From assembly GCF_030936135.1 (NCBI RefSeq), contig NW_026777121.1, positions 992,001 through 1,056,000 on the forward strand: 64,000 nucleotides of DNA, read 5' to 3'. Position 1 is the stretch's first letter. Every line of letters begins with the position of its first letter. The translations under genes and the position numbers were made by a program. This DNA comes from Gavia stellata. Lineage: Eukaryota > Chordata > Aves > Gaviiformes > Gaviidae. Shown piece by piece: positions 40,198-55,659 of this stretch. The notes under the pieces are model-generated. The model had not been told where the DNA came from, searched no databases, and was given only the letters and a program-made list of their open reading frames with translations.

Positions 40198-43100
40198 GTG
40201 GAATAATTGCTGGAGGTAACTTAGAAATTAAATTTATATTGAAGGTACAGCACTGAAGAAATCTTCAGGGTGAGTGTGGCGAATGTGCAAGGAATCCATC
40301 CCACAGAAGCTCCCTAGGCAACCTTGGATGTTGGCAACACCAGGGGAGTTTGGTGTGCTGACTCTAAGAGAAACTGCACGGAGGGTGGAGTGGAGTGGAG
40401 GCACCGCCGCCAGGCTCTGGGATAAGACGGGAACTGGAAGGTACTATGGAACTGACAAGCCGCATATTTCCTACTCTAAGCCGCCTATTGAGCTAACAAT
40501 CTATCACTTTTTGACAAAATACTATCTTTGGGTGAACTTTGCTCATTATAATCTCATTATAATACCAAAACACCACACCTCCATCCCAAAGCTACCCACC
40601 TCCCAGATGCGACCACCCCTCGCTGAGCTTGTGCTCTGGATTTTTCTCAGTCTATATCTTCAAAAGCAGAACGAGAAACTTTTACACCAATTGCAATTGC
40701 TAGTGCCTATCAAGCCGGCACGATTAACCCCTCTTCTTCACGGTCTCCCTGATTGTCTCAAGATGTGTGTAGCAAATTCTCAAGATGGCTTACAAGCTGC
40801 TCGCACAGATGCTGATCACAGTCATAGTCAAGGTTGGCACACCCCCATACCCACCCTGAGCAAATGTGTACAAGAAATAGATAGGTACAGACGCCGAATG
40901 GACTGGCTCAGTTTGTCCAGCGGAAAGCCCCCAGATGATGCTCGGCAAGTTCGCCAAGTACACACCCAAACCCCTAAATCCAATGGGAGGTTCAAACCTG
41001 ATAAGGAATCAGGCACAATAAAATCGAGCCTGTCAGAAATATCTATACCCTTACCCCCCTCTAAAATCACCAATGTTCGGCAATATTCGTTGCCAGCAAC
41101 AGCCCTTACAGGGATTGACGGGGTGGTGACGGAATTGGAGAAAAGAGGCATCATTGAAAGGACTCATTCCTCTTACAATTCACTGGTGTGGCCAGTAAAG
41201 AAACCAAGCGGGCAGTGGCGTTTTACAGCAGATTATCAGCAGTTAAATGCTGATACTGCACCTTTAACTGTTCCAGACATTCCCCCCGCTACTGCTCACA
41301 ACGCTTTGGCTAAGGTCCTAGCAGAGATTCCTGTTCCACCTGACAGCACGGCATATAACAAATCAGGAAAGGTACACCAGATTAACACCTGGTGGATCTC
41401 GCCCTCTTTTAACCCTGCCGGTCGAATATGACCGAGCACGCTTTTGTTTTCCTGTGTTCACAGGGATCCTGAATGAACTGCGCATGAACAGATGAATTAA
41501 AGGACCACTGAAGATAATCTTAAAACACAATTAATGACTTAAATTAAAACTAAAACTAAATTAATTAATTAATGAATTAAAATTAAAAACATTTATGCTG
41601 ACTCTTCCAGACCGGAAAACTCTTAATACTGAGTGTTACAAAATAACCGAACCAAATTCAGGTTGCTGGTATAATTTCACCTTCACCAAACCTATAATTG
41701 TATACTGTATTTGGGGCTACAGAGGCACAGAATTATTATTTGAATTTATGATTGATGCAGCAACATCTGTGCCACTTGCAAAGGATAAGAAACTGCTGTC
41801 CCCAGAAACCTCTGAAAATGTACCAACTTGGCCTCCTGTTAGTCTAACTCCTTACATCTTCAACACCGGTCCTTACATAATTAAAAATACCGGTCAACAA
41901 CAAGCGTTGCTTAATCTGTCATATTCCCTCAAACGTGTGGAATTAGCAATGCAGACTAATATCCCTGCAATTAAACCTACCTGTTCACCATTCCCGAGTA
42001 CATCTCATGCAGGATGGTCAGCATGGTTATGTGGATGGACTCTCATCTCTCCAAAACGACCAAAGAGAGATGTGACTGGTGTCTTGGGAACAGGACTGGG
42101 AGTCCTAAACAGCATAGATGCTGAGGTACTTGCCAGTAAACCGGCCACAGTAACCAGTGATCTAAATAAATGGAAACACCCTTTACGATCTTCTCTTTCA
42201 GCTCTGGGAACTAACCAATGGCTCTTATCGGATATATTGCCTCAGTGGGGAGAGGTAAATGAGAAGGACCACCAGTGAATTACAGATGCACTTGATGTGG
42301 CCCAAAATAATGTTTCTCTGGCCCCTAGTTGTATCCAAGCACAGCTGTGGATGCCATCAATGGCAGCTGCAATTATACAGGAAGGTGAGGACGGCACCTT
42401 ACCTACTGAAATTCAGAAGATAATTTGGGATGATGCAATTGAATTCGAAAAGAAATTCCAAACCTGGCGGTACTTGGTTAATTTCACTTATGACCCCACT
42501 GACAGTAAAGCCACGGCTTTTGTTTGATCCATGTACAATGCTTCGGTATATACCATAGACCCAGTCGTTGCACTGGGACTGCATCAACATGGACCTATAC
42601 TCTATCCTATAGAGCACAGAGTATGGGCCCAGCAGAATGGAAGTAAATGGCAAACTGTTGATGATGATGCATGTACTGTGCGAGCACAACAAGGGTTCGT
42701 TTGTGAAAGTAATACCATCAAAGCCCAAGACATTTGTCTCGACACAGAACCAAACATTTGTCATTTTGAGATACATCCTGGTGAAACCCTGGAAACTATC
42801 CGTATCTATGTTGGAAATGGATGTGTTTGTATGAGAACCCTTTGCAATTCTATACTTGCAGATGACACGACTATAGAGACAAGCGATCGCTCTAACCTTT
42901 GTGTTTGTGACTTTCCTAACATCAGAGGATGTGACTTCAATTATTCAGCTCCTGTCACAACTCATCAATTGCTCCAATCCAGCTATGCCTTATTTCAAGA
43001 TCTACTGTCTGCTCCTATCAGAATGAATCTTACATTAGTGAAGAAACTCCAACAACGTGAGGATCTGAAGCAGCTGTTGAAGCAGGTTCAAGAAAATGGA

Positions 43101-44352
43101 CTAAAGACTCTAATTACTGTCCATCACGATGCAGAGGAGATGCACCGAGTGTTGGAAAGAGTTAAAAGAGACGGAGAACATGAATGGTGGGAAACTCTCT
43201 TTGGATGGTCGCCAACTGCCACAGGAATCCTCCACAAAATACTTCACCCTGTTGTTGTTTTATTAATACTCACTATATTGTGCTTTATTGTGATGCTCAT
43301 TCTCTATGTTAAACTCTGGATTCTGATGAAACGCTTAGCTCACCTAGTATCCCCACAAGATGCATACATACTTGATAATCCTCACCACAAGAACACATGT
43401 GACATTCCCACTTCCTTCTAAATATTGTGAAGCTTGAGTGACTATAGTCACGGGGTGGATTATGTGGAATAATTGCTGGAGGTAACTTAGAAATTAAATT
43501 TATATTGAAGGTACAGCACTGAAGAAATCTTCAGGGTGAGTGTGGCGAATGTGCAAGGAATCCATCCCACAGAAGCTCCCTAGGCAACCTTGGATGTTGG
43601 CAACACCAGGGGAGTTTGGTGTGCTGACTCTAAGAGAAACTGCACGGAGGGTGGAGTGGAGTGGAGACACCGCCGCCAGGCTCTGGGATAAGACGGGAAC
43701 TGGAAGGTACTATGGAACTGACAAGCTGCATATTTCCTACCCTGAGCTGCATATTTACCACCCCGAGCCAACAGTCTGTCATTTTTTGTCAAAATACTAT
43801 CTTTGGGTGAACTTTGCTCATTATAATCTCATTATAATACCAAAACACCACACCTCCATCCCAAAGCTACCCACCTCCCAGGTGCGACCACCCCTCGCTG
43901 AGCTTGCGCTCTGGATTTTTCTCAGTCTATACCTTTAAAAGCAGAACGAGAAACTTTTACACCAATTGCAAGAGAAGTATGTATGACTAGAGTCACTCAA
44001 GCTCCACCTGTGAGGACAGATAATATAAAAATGGCTTAAGAGAGGAGGGATGCCAGGGAAGATACCATCGCAGACCGCCTCTGACACCTGGGATCAGAGC
44101 CTCTCTTCCCCCCCACAGGGACGCCTTTGGGTAAGGTTCGAACACTTGGTTACACCGAGTGCTTCCCCGGGCAACTTAGAAGTCTCTATAGAGTTGCTTT
44201 ATAACTTAACGCGTTTGTCGCCAGGCTATAGTGCTCATATTCTTGGTATTTGCACATGCTTTGCAGGCAGTAATTTTATCACCGGCAGCCCAAAAGAACT
44301 TGTGTATCTATTGCTTCAATAAACTGCACTATTCGTTAATCTAGCCGTGACA
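40198..44352 (+). mobile_element. deleted endogenous retrovirus: LTR part, pol remnant, env, 3' LTR
   Basis: Fossil provirus on the plus strand. It has a 5' LTR portion (40198-40702), a short reverse-transcriptase remnant (to about 41430), an env region (about 41590-43421) and a full-length 3' LTR (43463-44352). The env region has a surface part, a furin-like basic site ahead of a hydrophobic fusion-peptide-like segment, a heptad region and a C-terminal membrane anchor. gag and most of pol are gone. It is broken in several places. The two LTR portions are very similar, so insertion looks fairly recent on the genomic time scale. Class not assigned with certainty; the nearby pol remains look gammaretrovirus-like. 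Confidence 0.85.
43463..44352 (+). mobile_element. 3' LTR of the deleted ERV
   Basis: 890-bp LTR running from TGGAATAATTG to CCGTGACA, with AATAAACTGCAC near its end as polyadenylation signal. Near-identical copies are at 40198-40702 (partial) and 52390-53260, both in the same orientation. Confidence 0.85.
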
Positions 44353-45026
44353 GTTCTCACTGAATGCCACCAAATCCCTTAAGTGTGGCCGTGCTAGTTC
44401 ATGGAACGCGACTAGACTGAAAGTGTATGGTGTTATGAGTGTATGCGTAATCGTGAGAGTTCAACACATTGAACGCGACCGGATTTGTAACACAGAGAGT
44501 AGGGCATCACTCAGAATCTAAGCCTAGCTGCCCCCAGCCCCTCTGATACCTGAGGACAAGCTGGAACGCACGGGGGTTTATTTTCTTCCAAATCGCCTTG
44601 CCCTTTAATGCGACACCAGGTTGTAAGAAGATGGGATAAATTGGAGAATGTGTGACAAGGCCCAGTTAGAAAAGTGACAAATGCCACCACCTTCTGTCTA
44701 AGTGGTGGAACCTAAGTAAAGGGAGATTGAGACTTATGGTGTCGCGTTAAAGGAATGCAGTTTCGAAATTTGTCTGTCAGAGTCCCAGGACTTTCACTGA
44801 CCCATTTATCAGAGCCCCAGCAAGAGGACTTGCACTGAGCAGATGCACAAAAATTGAAATTAGTTATTTTATTGAAAGCGACAGAAACAGATTCGAGATT
44901 GCCGTTGATAAATTCACCAACTACAACAGTGCTACTAATTAAGGGTAATATTGCTAGCAGACTTGATAGTAATACAAGAACCCGGGGATAACTGTCACCC
45001 AGAGGTGAGAGGCGCAGCGCTTACCC
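44353..45026 (-). mobile_element. ERV env leader fragment, minus strand
   Basis: Fossil env-type sequence. 44353-44610 repeats 53261-53517. 44615-45026 is the reverse complement of 51578-51990. The 44.62-44.73 kb segment recurs again at 55.53-55.65 kb. It is broken, with no complete gene. Confidence 0.7.
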
Positions 45027-45151
45027 AGAGAGGCGTCCCTGCCTGGGGTGGAGGAAGAGAACACAGCCCCTCGACTGGTCCGTCAGGTATTGAGGTTCTT
45101 CTCTCCCACCTTAACAATCATTTTCTCTGCCTTTTATCCCCATAACTACGA
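45027..45151. other. junction sequence, no gene seen
   Basis: About 125 bases between the env fragment and the partial LTR. They end in a C run (45154-45163) at which the LTR homology begins. Confidence 0.4.
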
Positions 45152-45536
45152 GGTTCCCCCCCCCCCATATGTGACGTGTAGCATGATTTGGGTGGAGAGA
45201 CGAGTGCTATAGTCATATATGTTTAGCATGACCTCTATAATCTTCATTAGCATATGCAGGCTGTGAGTTGTAATATGCATTTAATCGGTAATGAGGCAAA
45301 GGTCAGTTATCGGACACGAAACCTTTTCAAAGAAACAAAGGACCTCTCACATTCCTGTTGTTTTACTGTCTTTGCTGACCATAAGCAGGGCTGTCCTGCC
45401 TCCACAGGACCCCCTCCTTATCTGCATCCTGTGTTAGCTGGGTGAGTCTCCACTCCCCCGGGTCGCACAAGAGATAGCAAGGGCAGTCTTAACAGCTCTT
45501 TTTGCACAGGAATCCCACCTCATTATCCAAATTCCA
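45152..45536 (-). mobile_element. partial LTR fossil, same family as 17935-18496
   Basis: Only the U3 half of the minus-strand LTR is present. It is cut at the G/C homopolymer and abuts the ACR block B directly at its TGTGGAA terminus. This makes it the left border of the second ACR duplication. Confidence 0.7.
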
Positions 45537-45583
45537 CAGGAGGCTGCTAGGAAGCGGTGGCACAAGCCCAGCCTTCTCCCAGT

Positions 45584-46768
45584 GCCTTAAATATTAGCAA
45601 GGGAAGTAAGTTCCACTAAAATCCGTGGCTGGATGTCAAACTACTTACCCAGTGGTTGGCACAGACCTTGGGTCTTTCCAGCTCTGTATCTCCTCTTGCT
45701 CGTGAACTAGTCCAGCTTCAAGCTCAAGAGCAACTTGCCCGCGCAGCCAGTGCTCCCACCAGTAGCTGGCCCTAGACACTTGGTGTCTCCAACCGCTGGG
45801 TCCCTGTGACCAGAGTTCCCTTCTGCCATTGCTAGCAGCCAGGCCCCTGGACCCACCCCCCACCCCCCCACTGGGTACAGAGTGAGGCCACACAGAAAAG
45901 GATTTGGGAGCGCTCTCAGAAAGAAGGTAGGGCGGACTGTGGGGATTAGGCGCTGGGCTGAGTCAAAGAAGCAAACAAGTTGGCTTATGTGCGCCTAGCT
46001 CCTTGATTCCCCACCCCCACCCCCTTCCCTCCATTTTCCGTGCTTATACATCCCCCTCATCTTCCTCAACGCCTCTTTCTCTGCCCTTGTCTCCTCCCAA
46101 ACAAGGGACCTAGCCCCTTGCTTCTTTTTCCCCCCTTGCTCCCAGGTTTGCTACATCTGTGAACGGATTTAGTGTTGCAGGTGCTCTTAGCTAGGTCACC
46201 TTGGACTTCCACGGCATTACTGATGGGGTTTCCTGGGTACTGCTGGCTCTGCCAGATTCCTCTCCCCAAAATGAGCCCAACTCTCCCTTCAGTTATCTGT
46301 GAAGTGGGGCCACCTCTCCCATCAATCCCCCTCAACTACCCGTGAAATCTGGCTCTTCCTCATGGCACTGTAACTCCTGTCAGCTGCTCAGTCTGTTCGC
46401 TACGGTCAGCAATTTCTCTTGTCACGCTCAGGTGTTTCGCACAGGCCGTTCAGTGAGCTAAGGCTTACGCCAGGCCCTAGTCGGCAGCTTGTGTGCCTTA
46501 ATGCACACCCCCAAAGTCGTCTGCATGTCCCATCATTTTTTCCCTATCCTCGTTCTAGCCACAGTGTGCCAGTCTTCTCATCTCACGCTGGCTCTGAGAA
46601 CCCTCCTCTCTGACCAGGCACGGTTTCAGCCCTTTTGAGTGGCTCTTTCCCTTTGTGCCCTACTTGACTGCCTGCGGCCTCGTTTTGCAGGCGCCGGGCG
46701 TGGAAGTCCTTGCCTTGCCCAGGAGACTGAATCGGACTGAAGCACGGTTAGCTGTGAAAATTGGCAAT
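45584..46768. other. 3' flank of ACR copy B, no gene seen
   Basis: Near-identical to 1306-2490 and, like it, without a credible gene. Confidence 0.6.
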
Positions 46769-46774
46769 TTTATT
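46769..46774 (-). terminator. polyadenylation signal of ACR copy B
   Basis: AATAAA on the minus strand, in the same place relative to the stop codon as in copy A. Confidence 0.7.
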
Positions 46775-46866
46775 GGAAGAACTGAGTCAGCTTCAGCCCT
46801 TCAGCACTGCCAAGGAAATGGCGGTGGTACGCTGCCGGCTGCGCTGGATCCTGTCCATCCTGCTGC

Positions 46867-49326
<2,460 letters not shown>

Positions 49327-49445
49327 CGCTGCCAGCAACACGTGGCAGCTGCAAGCACGGAGAGCTCGTCGCCACCAGCGCGGCAAACGACGTAGTGCCC
49401 GCAGTACTCGCGTTGCCCGCGGTGCCCTTGGTCCCGGGGCTGATG

Positions 49446-50134
49446 TCACAGAGTCGCTGGTTCCGGGTGCTGGGCGTGGTGGCCTCTCGGGGCAGGGGGG
49501 GCAACATGGGGGGGTTCCAAGCAGGAGGGGAGGCAGAAGCTGGCATCGGACGCCCCCGACAGTCGCTCCCCCCCCACCCAGCACTGAATGCTGTGCTTGT
49601 GGGATGAAGGCGTGCAGGCCCCGTGGCAGGCAGCAGCGCCTGCCTCCGAGCACTGCCTGCTAACAGCTGGCAGGAAAAAACCAAGTGGGGCATCATAGCC
49701 TCTTTGGGAAGTTCACTGCCACCCTGCTCCCTGCAGCCGTTTGCCACCAGCTCCTTCCCAAAAAGCATACACCAGAGAACAGAACTGCTCCAGGCAGTAG
49801 GCACATGTCTGGGCATTGAAGAGCCAATCTGGTTATAGCCGCGGCAGGCAAGCAGTGATGTGCAAGCCAACTAAGGCAGGCGTACCCAAGCAGTGTCAGC
49901 CTTCCGGCACAAAGCCCCGTGAAACGCAGACGCAGCACAGGCCATCCTGGCTACGTTCAGCCACAGCAACAGCCTCTGGCAGGCTTCCTGTCCTTGCTGT
50001 CTATGAGTTACGTTGCTGTTCTGGGCCAACACCGACAAGGGCAGTTGTGGCCCCTGGTACGCGTGGCCAAGGACACGCAATTTTAGGCTCTAGCCAGAGA
50101 AGGATGCTCCCGCTCTCAGCACCACACGCCATTC
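49446..50134. other. 5' flank of ACR copy B, no gene seen
   Basis: The left part (to 49964) is present only in this copy within the window. The right part matches bases 1-170. It is the likely promoter region of ACR copy B, although I recognise no specific element. Long antisense frames across the ACR exons here are shadows. Confidence 0.5.
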
Positions 50135-50139
50135 TCCAT

Positions 50140-50734
50140 TGTGCTGGTTTTGGCTGGGGTAGCGTTAGTTTTCTTCTTAGTAGCTAGTATGGGGCTGTGT
50201 TTTGGATTTGTGCTGGAAACAGTGTTGATAAAGCAGGGATGTTTTAGTTACTGCTAAGCAGTGCTTACACAGAGTCAGGGGCTTTTCTGCTTCTCACACC
50301 GCCCCACCAGCAAGTAGGCTGGGGGTGCACAAAAAGTTGGGAGGCGACACAGCTGGGACAGCTGACCCCAACTGACCAAAGGGATATTCCATACCATAGG
50401 ACGTCATGCTCAGCATATAAAGCTGGGGGAAGAAGAAGGAAGGGGGGGACGTGCGGGGTGATGGCATTTGTCTTCCCAAGTAGCCGTTACGCGTGATGGA
50501 GCCCTGCTTTCCTGGAGACGGCTGAACACCTGCCTGCCGGTGGGAAGTAGTGAACGCATTCCTTGTTTTGCTTTGCTTGCCTGCGCAGCTTTTGCTTCAC
50601 CTATTGAACTGTCTTTATCTCAAGCCGCGAGTTTTCTCACTTTTACCCTTCCAATTCTCTCCCCCATCCCACCTGGGGGGAGTGAGCGAGTGGCTGGGTG
50701 GTGCTTAGTTGCCAGCTGGGGTTAAACCACGACA
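50140..50734 (+). mobile_element. solo LTR, copy in block B
   Basis: 595-bp partner of the LTR at 176-770, with the same TCCAT flanking repeat (50135-50139 and 50735-50739). It carries an ATATAAAGC box and AACTGTCTTTATCTC-like downstream region. It is a fossil with no internal genes, located about 810 bp upstream of the ACR start codon. Confidence 0.85.
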
Positions 50735-50915
50735 TCCATGGCTTTGGTAAATCCTGTATCAGCCTCATCTCCTCAGTCTACCTTCTAGAGCTGTATGGTG
50801 GAGCCTTGCTCCCATGCTGGAGTGCAGGGCAGTCACGGGAGGAAAGCAGGAGCCAGTCCCGTGCGTTGCATTTGCTGAGCGGGGCTAGGTCCCTGGAGGC
50901 TAGAGGGCATTGGCC

Positions 50916-51032
50916 GGTCCAGTTCCAGCAGGGCGATGTCGTTCCTCTGCGTGATGTTACTGTAGTGCTCGTGAACCAGTAGCTGCTTGATATTGCACAC
51001 TTGGGCCTCAGGGCCCAGCTGAGGCAACCAGG
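50916..51032 (-). pseudogene. acrosin exon-3 fragment, truncated, block B
   Basis: Partner of the fragment at 952-1305, but cut within exon 3 where a minus-strand LTR begins. It contains NDIALLE and HEHYSN and has no usable splice borders. It is a dead copy. Confidence 0.8.
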
Positions 51033-51583
51033 TGTGACACGCGGAAACGAACTTCACAACTCACACAGTTATAAAGCAGGCACGTTTATTGCGGCGCCGG
51101 GTGCAAGGGGATTTCTCCACAAAGCTTGCACACAGGGTTAAAATCATGACAGGTATTTGAAACAGTTAGCAAAGTTAGTTACGCCTACTGGTGCTACCCG
51201 TAATTAACTATTGGTTAATACTTTTCTTACTTCATCTTAAAGTTACAGTTCTCTTTTAATTCACCACGCATGCTCAGAGAGTAGGGGGATAAATTGGGTC
51301 GGGGCTTCTCTAGCTAGGAGGTGTGTTTTTTAGTATTAAAATGAGATTATAATGAGACAAGTTAACTCTAGGGCACTATTTTGGCAGTCCATTCTATTTT
51401 TCTACGATTCGTCCTTGCGCTAATCATTATTGCTAGTTAGCAGAGAGTCAGTGAAGACAATCTTTATCAGCAGAGAGTCAGTGGAGACAGTCTTTATCTC
51501 TAATATGTCTACGTACTGGTGCAGTTGTTACAAAGTGTCTTCTCTACATTTTTCTTTCTTACTTTTAAACCTTGTTTCAACAT
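51033..51583 (-). mobile_element. LTR-like fossil, minus strand
   Basis: On the minus strand the sequence runs from TGTTGAAACAAGG to CGCGTGTCACA, with an AATAAACGTGCCTGC polyadenylation region close to its 3' end. This is the form of an ERV LTR of about 550 bp. It interrupts the ACR fragment on one side and touches env-leader sequence on the other. Borders are inferred from the terminal TG/CA only. Confidence 0.55.
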
Positions 51584-51990
51584 AAGCGCTGCGCCTCTCA
51601 CCCTCTGGGTGACAGTTATCCCCGGGTTCTTGTATTACTATCAAGTCTGCTAGCAATATTACCCTTAATTAGTAGCACTGTTGTAGTTAGTGAATTTATC
51701 AACGGCAATCTCGAATCTGTTTCTGTCGCTTTCAATAAAATAACTAATTTCAATTTTTGTGCATCTGCTCAGTGCAAGTCCTCTTGCTGGGGCTCTGATA
51801 AATGGGTCAGTGAAAGTCCTGGGACTCTGACAGACAAATTTCGAAACTGCATTCCTTTAACGCGACACCATAAGTCTCAATCTCCCTTTACTTAGGTTCC
51901 ACCACTTAGACAGCAGGTGGTGGCATTTGTCACTTTTCTAATTAGGCCTTTTCACACATTCTCAAATCTATCCCATCTTCTTACAACCTG
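51578..51990 (+). mobile_element. ERV env leader fragment, plus strand
   Basis: Encodes a hydrophobic leader-like segment followed by a cysteine-containing surface-type segment. It is the inverted partner of 44615-45026. It is a fossil fragment, not a gene. Confidence 0.6.
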
Positions 51991-52389
51991 GAAAAGAAAC
52001 AGAAATAGATAATATTTCAATTTTAACTTGATTATGCAATAATACAGCCTTTAAGAGTCCTGTTGAAATGGTTCTCTTCTTCTTGTTGTCAAACTCTGAC
52101 AGAGGAGTTGGTTAACTCATGCATAGTAGATCCAGGACCTTTACAGTAGTTGAGACATGAGTTCAGTCTGTGTTCTGGTGTTATCATTATATCAATCCAG
52201 CAATGTAGTTAGGGCATAGATGATCACAGTTTAAGGTTTGGTAACTTCCCTTTCTGATAAGGTTTATCCAAAAGGGTTTGTCTTACAGCTAAATTGTTTA
52301 AATCTTTGGTATCAATCCCCTCTTTTGAAGTAGTTAGATTTTCTTACCACTTCCATATATTATTCCTGTAAAACATCACTACCTCTTGA
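51991..52389 (+). mobile_element. ERV-derived flank, direct copy of 39806-40197
   Basis: Same sequence as upstream of the LTR at 40198, with a few substitutions and a small difference at the LTR border. Confidence 0.5.
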
Positions 52390-53260
52390 AGTAACTTAGA
52401 AATTAAATTTATATTGAAGGTACAGCACTGAAGAAATCTTCAGGGTGAGTGTGGCGAATGTGCAAGGAATCCATCCCACAGAAGCTCCCTAGGCAACCTT
52501 GGATGTTGGCAACACCAGGGGAGTTTGGTGTGCTGACTCTAAGAGAAACTGCACGGAGGGTGGAGTGGAGTGGAGACACCGCCGCCAGGCTCTGGGATAA
52601 GACGGGAACTGGAAGGTCCTATGGAACTGACAAGCCGCATATTTCCTACCCTGAGCTGCATATTTACCACCCCGAGCCAACAGTCTGTCATTTTTTGTCA
52701 AAATACTATCTTTGGGTGAACTTTGCTCATTATAATCTCATTATAATACCAAAACACCACACCTCCATCCCAAAGCTACCCACCTCCCAGGTGCGACCAC
52801 CCCTCGCTGAGCTTGCGCTCTGGATTTTTCTCAGTCTATACCTTTAAAAGCAGAACGAGAAACTTTTACACCAATTGCAAGAGAGGTATGTATGACTAGA
52901 GTCACTCAAGCTCCACCTGTAAGGACAGATAATATAAAAATGGCTTAAGAGAGGAGGGATGCCAGGGAAGATACCAGGCAGACCGCCTCTGACACCTGGG
53001 ATCAGAGCCTCTCTTCCCCCCCACAGGGACGCCTTTGGGTAAGGTTCGAACACTTGGTTACACCGAGTGCTTCCCCGGGCAACTTAGAAGTCTCTATAGA
53101 GTTGCTTTATAACTTAACGCGTTTGTCGCCAGGCTATAGTGCTCATATTCTTGGTATTTGCACATGCTTTGCAGGCAGTAATTTTATCACCGGCAGCCCA
53201 AAAGAACTTGTGTATCTGTTGCTTCAATAAACTGCACTATTCGTTAATCTAGCCGTGACA
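52390..53260 (+). mobile_element. LTR, same family as 43463-44352
   Basis: Near-complete copy of the 890-bp LTR, ending AGCCGTGACA. On its right it adjoins minus-strand env sequence, as the LTR at 44352 does. This suggests both sites are copies of one insertion or rearrangement rather than independent insertions. Confidence 0.8.
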
Positions 53261-55534
53261 GTTCTCACTGAATGCCACCAAATCCCTTAAGTGTGGCCGT
53301 GCTAGTTCATGGAACGCGACTAGACTGAAAGTGTATGGTGTTACGAGTGTATGCGTAATCGTGAGAGTTCAACACATTGAACGCGACCGGACTTGTAACA
53401 CAAAGAGTAGGGCATCACTCAGAATCTAAGCCTAGCTGCCCCCAGCCCCTCTGATACCTGAGGACAAGCTGGAACGCACGGGGGGTTATTTTCTGCCAAA
53501 TCGCCTTGCCCTTTAATGCAACGCCTCTTTGTCTACACTTGTTGTCTTTGTCCAAATAGTAGGAAACATTAGGCCCTTTAAAGGCTCCTGTGATGTTATC
53601 ATATTCCTCTAGTAAAGATGAGTTTATTGGTATAATACCCCATGGGATGGGATGACTAGGTGAATGAGAGACTGAGATACATGCTGTGACACCGGTAAGA
53701 TGAGGCATTCTGCCAAACCCTTGTATCAAAGTTAGAATTGGGACCTCTTCGTCTTTATAGACCTCTGCGCTTCCTGACATCGCTGCAAGAGATATAACCC
53801 ACAACTTCATGATTCCCGAGTTAATTTTAAACGTTAAGGTCCCTCTTGTTTGACAGTCCATTTTGGTGATGTGGCTGCCTTGATCCTGCTGTAATGTATC
53901 AACGGAGTAAGTCCTTCAAGCTTGACAGCAGTATAGGTGGTGAGTAAAATCTGGAGAGGTCCTTTCCACTTCTCTTTCAACGGCTCTTCTCTTTTCTCGT
54001 CTGATCATGTCCTCAGATACACCCAGGCTCCAGGTTGGTATTGACACACAGGCACGTCCAGAGGCAGTGGTGCGCTCACAGTGACACACCTGTGGAGAAA
54101 GAACAGAAACTTTCCCAGAGAGATAACATATTCTTTCAGGTAATGTTTCCCTACGATTTCAGGATTAACTCCTGTTTCTGTCCCCTGACGAGGTTTACTG
54201 TATATGATCTCAAAAGGACTAACCTTTGCTTTAGTTCTAAGCTGGATATGCATACGTGTTGTAAATACTCTGATTTTTTTAAAGTAATCAAAATATGATC
54301 ATATAGAAAATTTAAATTTGATTAATAAATAAAATAATAAAATACAAATGCATAAGTTAGGATTCTTAAGTTAGAAACAATAACCATAGGAACCTCACCA
54401 GGGAGTCGCTGTTCCATACTAAGGAACTAACAGTAATGAGATGGAACGATGAAGAATCGAATAGAAAAGTCTTGTTTGAGTCCCGTGACAATGTGACCTG
54501 ATATGCACCAGTGATGCTGCTTGGAAAATTCCTTAGCTTTCCCATCTTGATTCAAATATCAAGAATGCCAATCAATAGCTATTAATAGAAATAACCATTG
54601 ATTAATTTAAGTATGGATATTGATAGAATAGTATAATCCAGAGACCGATTACTAAAAATTACATTATATATTCTGTATGAAGGTAACCAGGTATGATTTA
54701 TCTGTGATTCAATCAGAAACTAACTGTTGAACAATGTAGCATTGTGAATAGGTAGAATTTGCTTGTCAAGAGAATGATAAGTTGTAGGCCTGGTCAGTAA
54801 ACCGAGGAAAACTTAAGAAGATTCCAAGAATAGAATTTTGCAACCAAGCTAAGCATGCACAAAGATTGGGTTCAACTAGAGGACACCATGAGGAAGGCTA
54901 TGGACGACCACCAGAGGACCTTAGACGACCACCTGTGTACCTGAAGGCGCATGCGTCACGAGCATTTACACATACTAATGAGTTCTCGGAAATTGTATGA
55001 ATATGTTAATTGTTTCTTGGAAATATGATGAATATGTATACTTTGATTGTATACAACTTTTGTAGCAGAGAAACTAAGCACGCACACTAGGTGGAGCGAT
55101 CCCCTGGGCGTCCAGTGCTGCAATAAAGAAGTGCCTGCTCACCTACATACACTGTGTAGATGAGTTTTTATATTACAGATTTGTAACATCCGTAGCAAAG
55201 CTAAGGGTAAAGAATCTGTCCACTTGGCAAATTTTACTTATCTGTCTTTTTAGGCTTTGATTCATTCCTTCTACTTTCCCACTTGACTGAGGTCTGAAAA
55301 AGTTTCTAACATTACTAAAAGATACCGGTATCCATTTTGCTGCGGTAGTTCGGAAAAGTCTATTTGCCAGTAGTCTGTTCAACACATTGAACACGACCGG
55401 ACTTGTAACACAAAGAGTAGGGCATCACTCGGAATCTAAGCCTAGCTGCCCCCAGCCCCTCTGATACCTGAGGACAAGCTGGAACGCACGGGGGTTTATT
55501 TTCTTCCAAATCGCCTTGCCCTTTAATGCGACAC
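53261..55534 (-). mobile_element. ERV pol (integrase) and env remnants, minus strand
   Basis: Fossil provirus part in the minus orientation. 55390-55190 carries an integrase piece with the PQSSGKVEGMNQSLK motif typical of gammaretrovirus-like integrases. 54260-53870 has a further integrase C-terminal piece (KVSPFEIIY). 53861-53415 has the start of an env surface region. A segment of about 920 bp including an LTR (54889-55188) is inserted within the integrase part. 55380-55534 repeats env sequence found at 53.3-53.5 kb. It is broken in several places. Confidence 0.75.
54889..55188 (+). mobile_element. short LTR fossil, same family as 7225-7524
   Basis: About 300 bp, very close to the copy at 7225-7524, in the plus orientation inside a minus-strand ERV pol remnant: one retroviral fossil within another. 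The AT-rich sequence at 54265-54888 on its left is unassigned. Confidence 0.75.
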
Positions 55535-55659
55535 CAGGTTGTAAGAAGATGGGATAAATTGGAGAATGTGTGACAAGGCCCAGTTAGAAAAGTGACAAAT
55601 GCCACCACCTGCTGTCTAAGTGGTGAACCTAAGTAAAGGGAGATTGAGGCTTATGGGAA

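Noticed and set aside
40274-41431. A 385-codon open frame at the 5' side of the ERV
   Set aside because: It begins in LTR sequence and ends in a reverse-transcriptase remnant, so it is part of the retroviral fossil and not a host gene.
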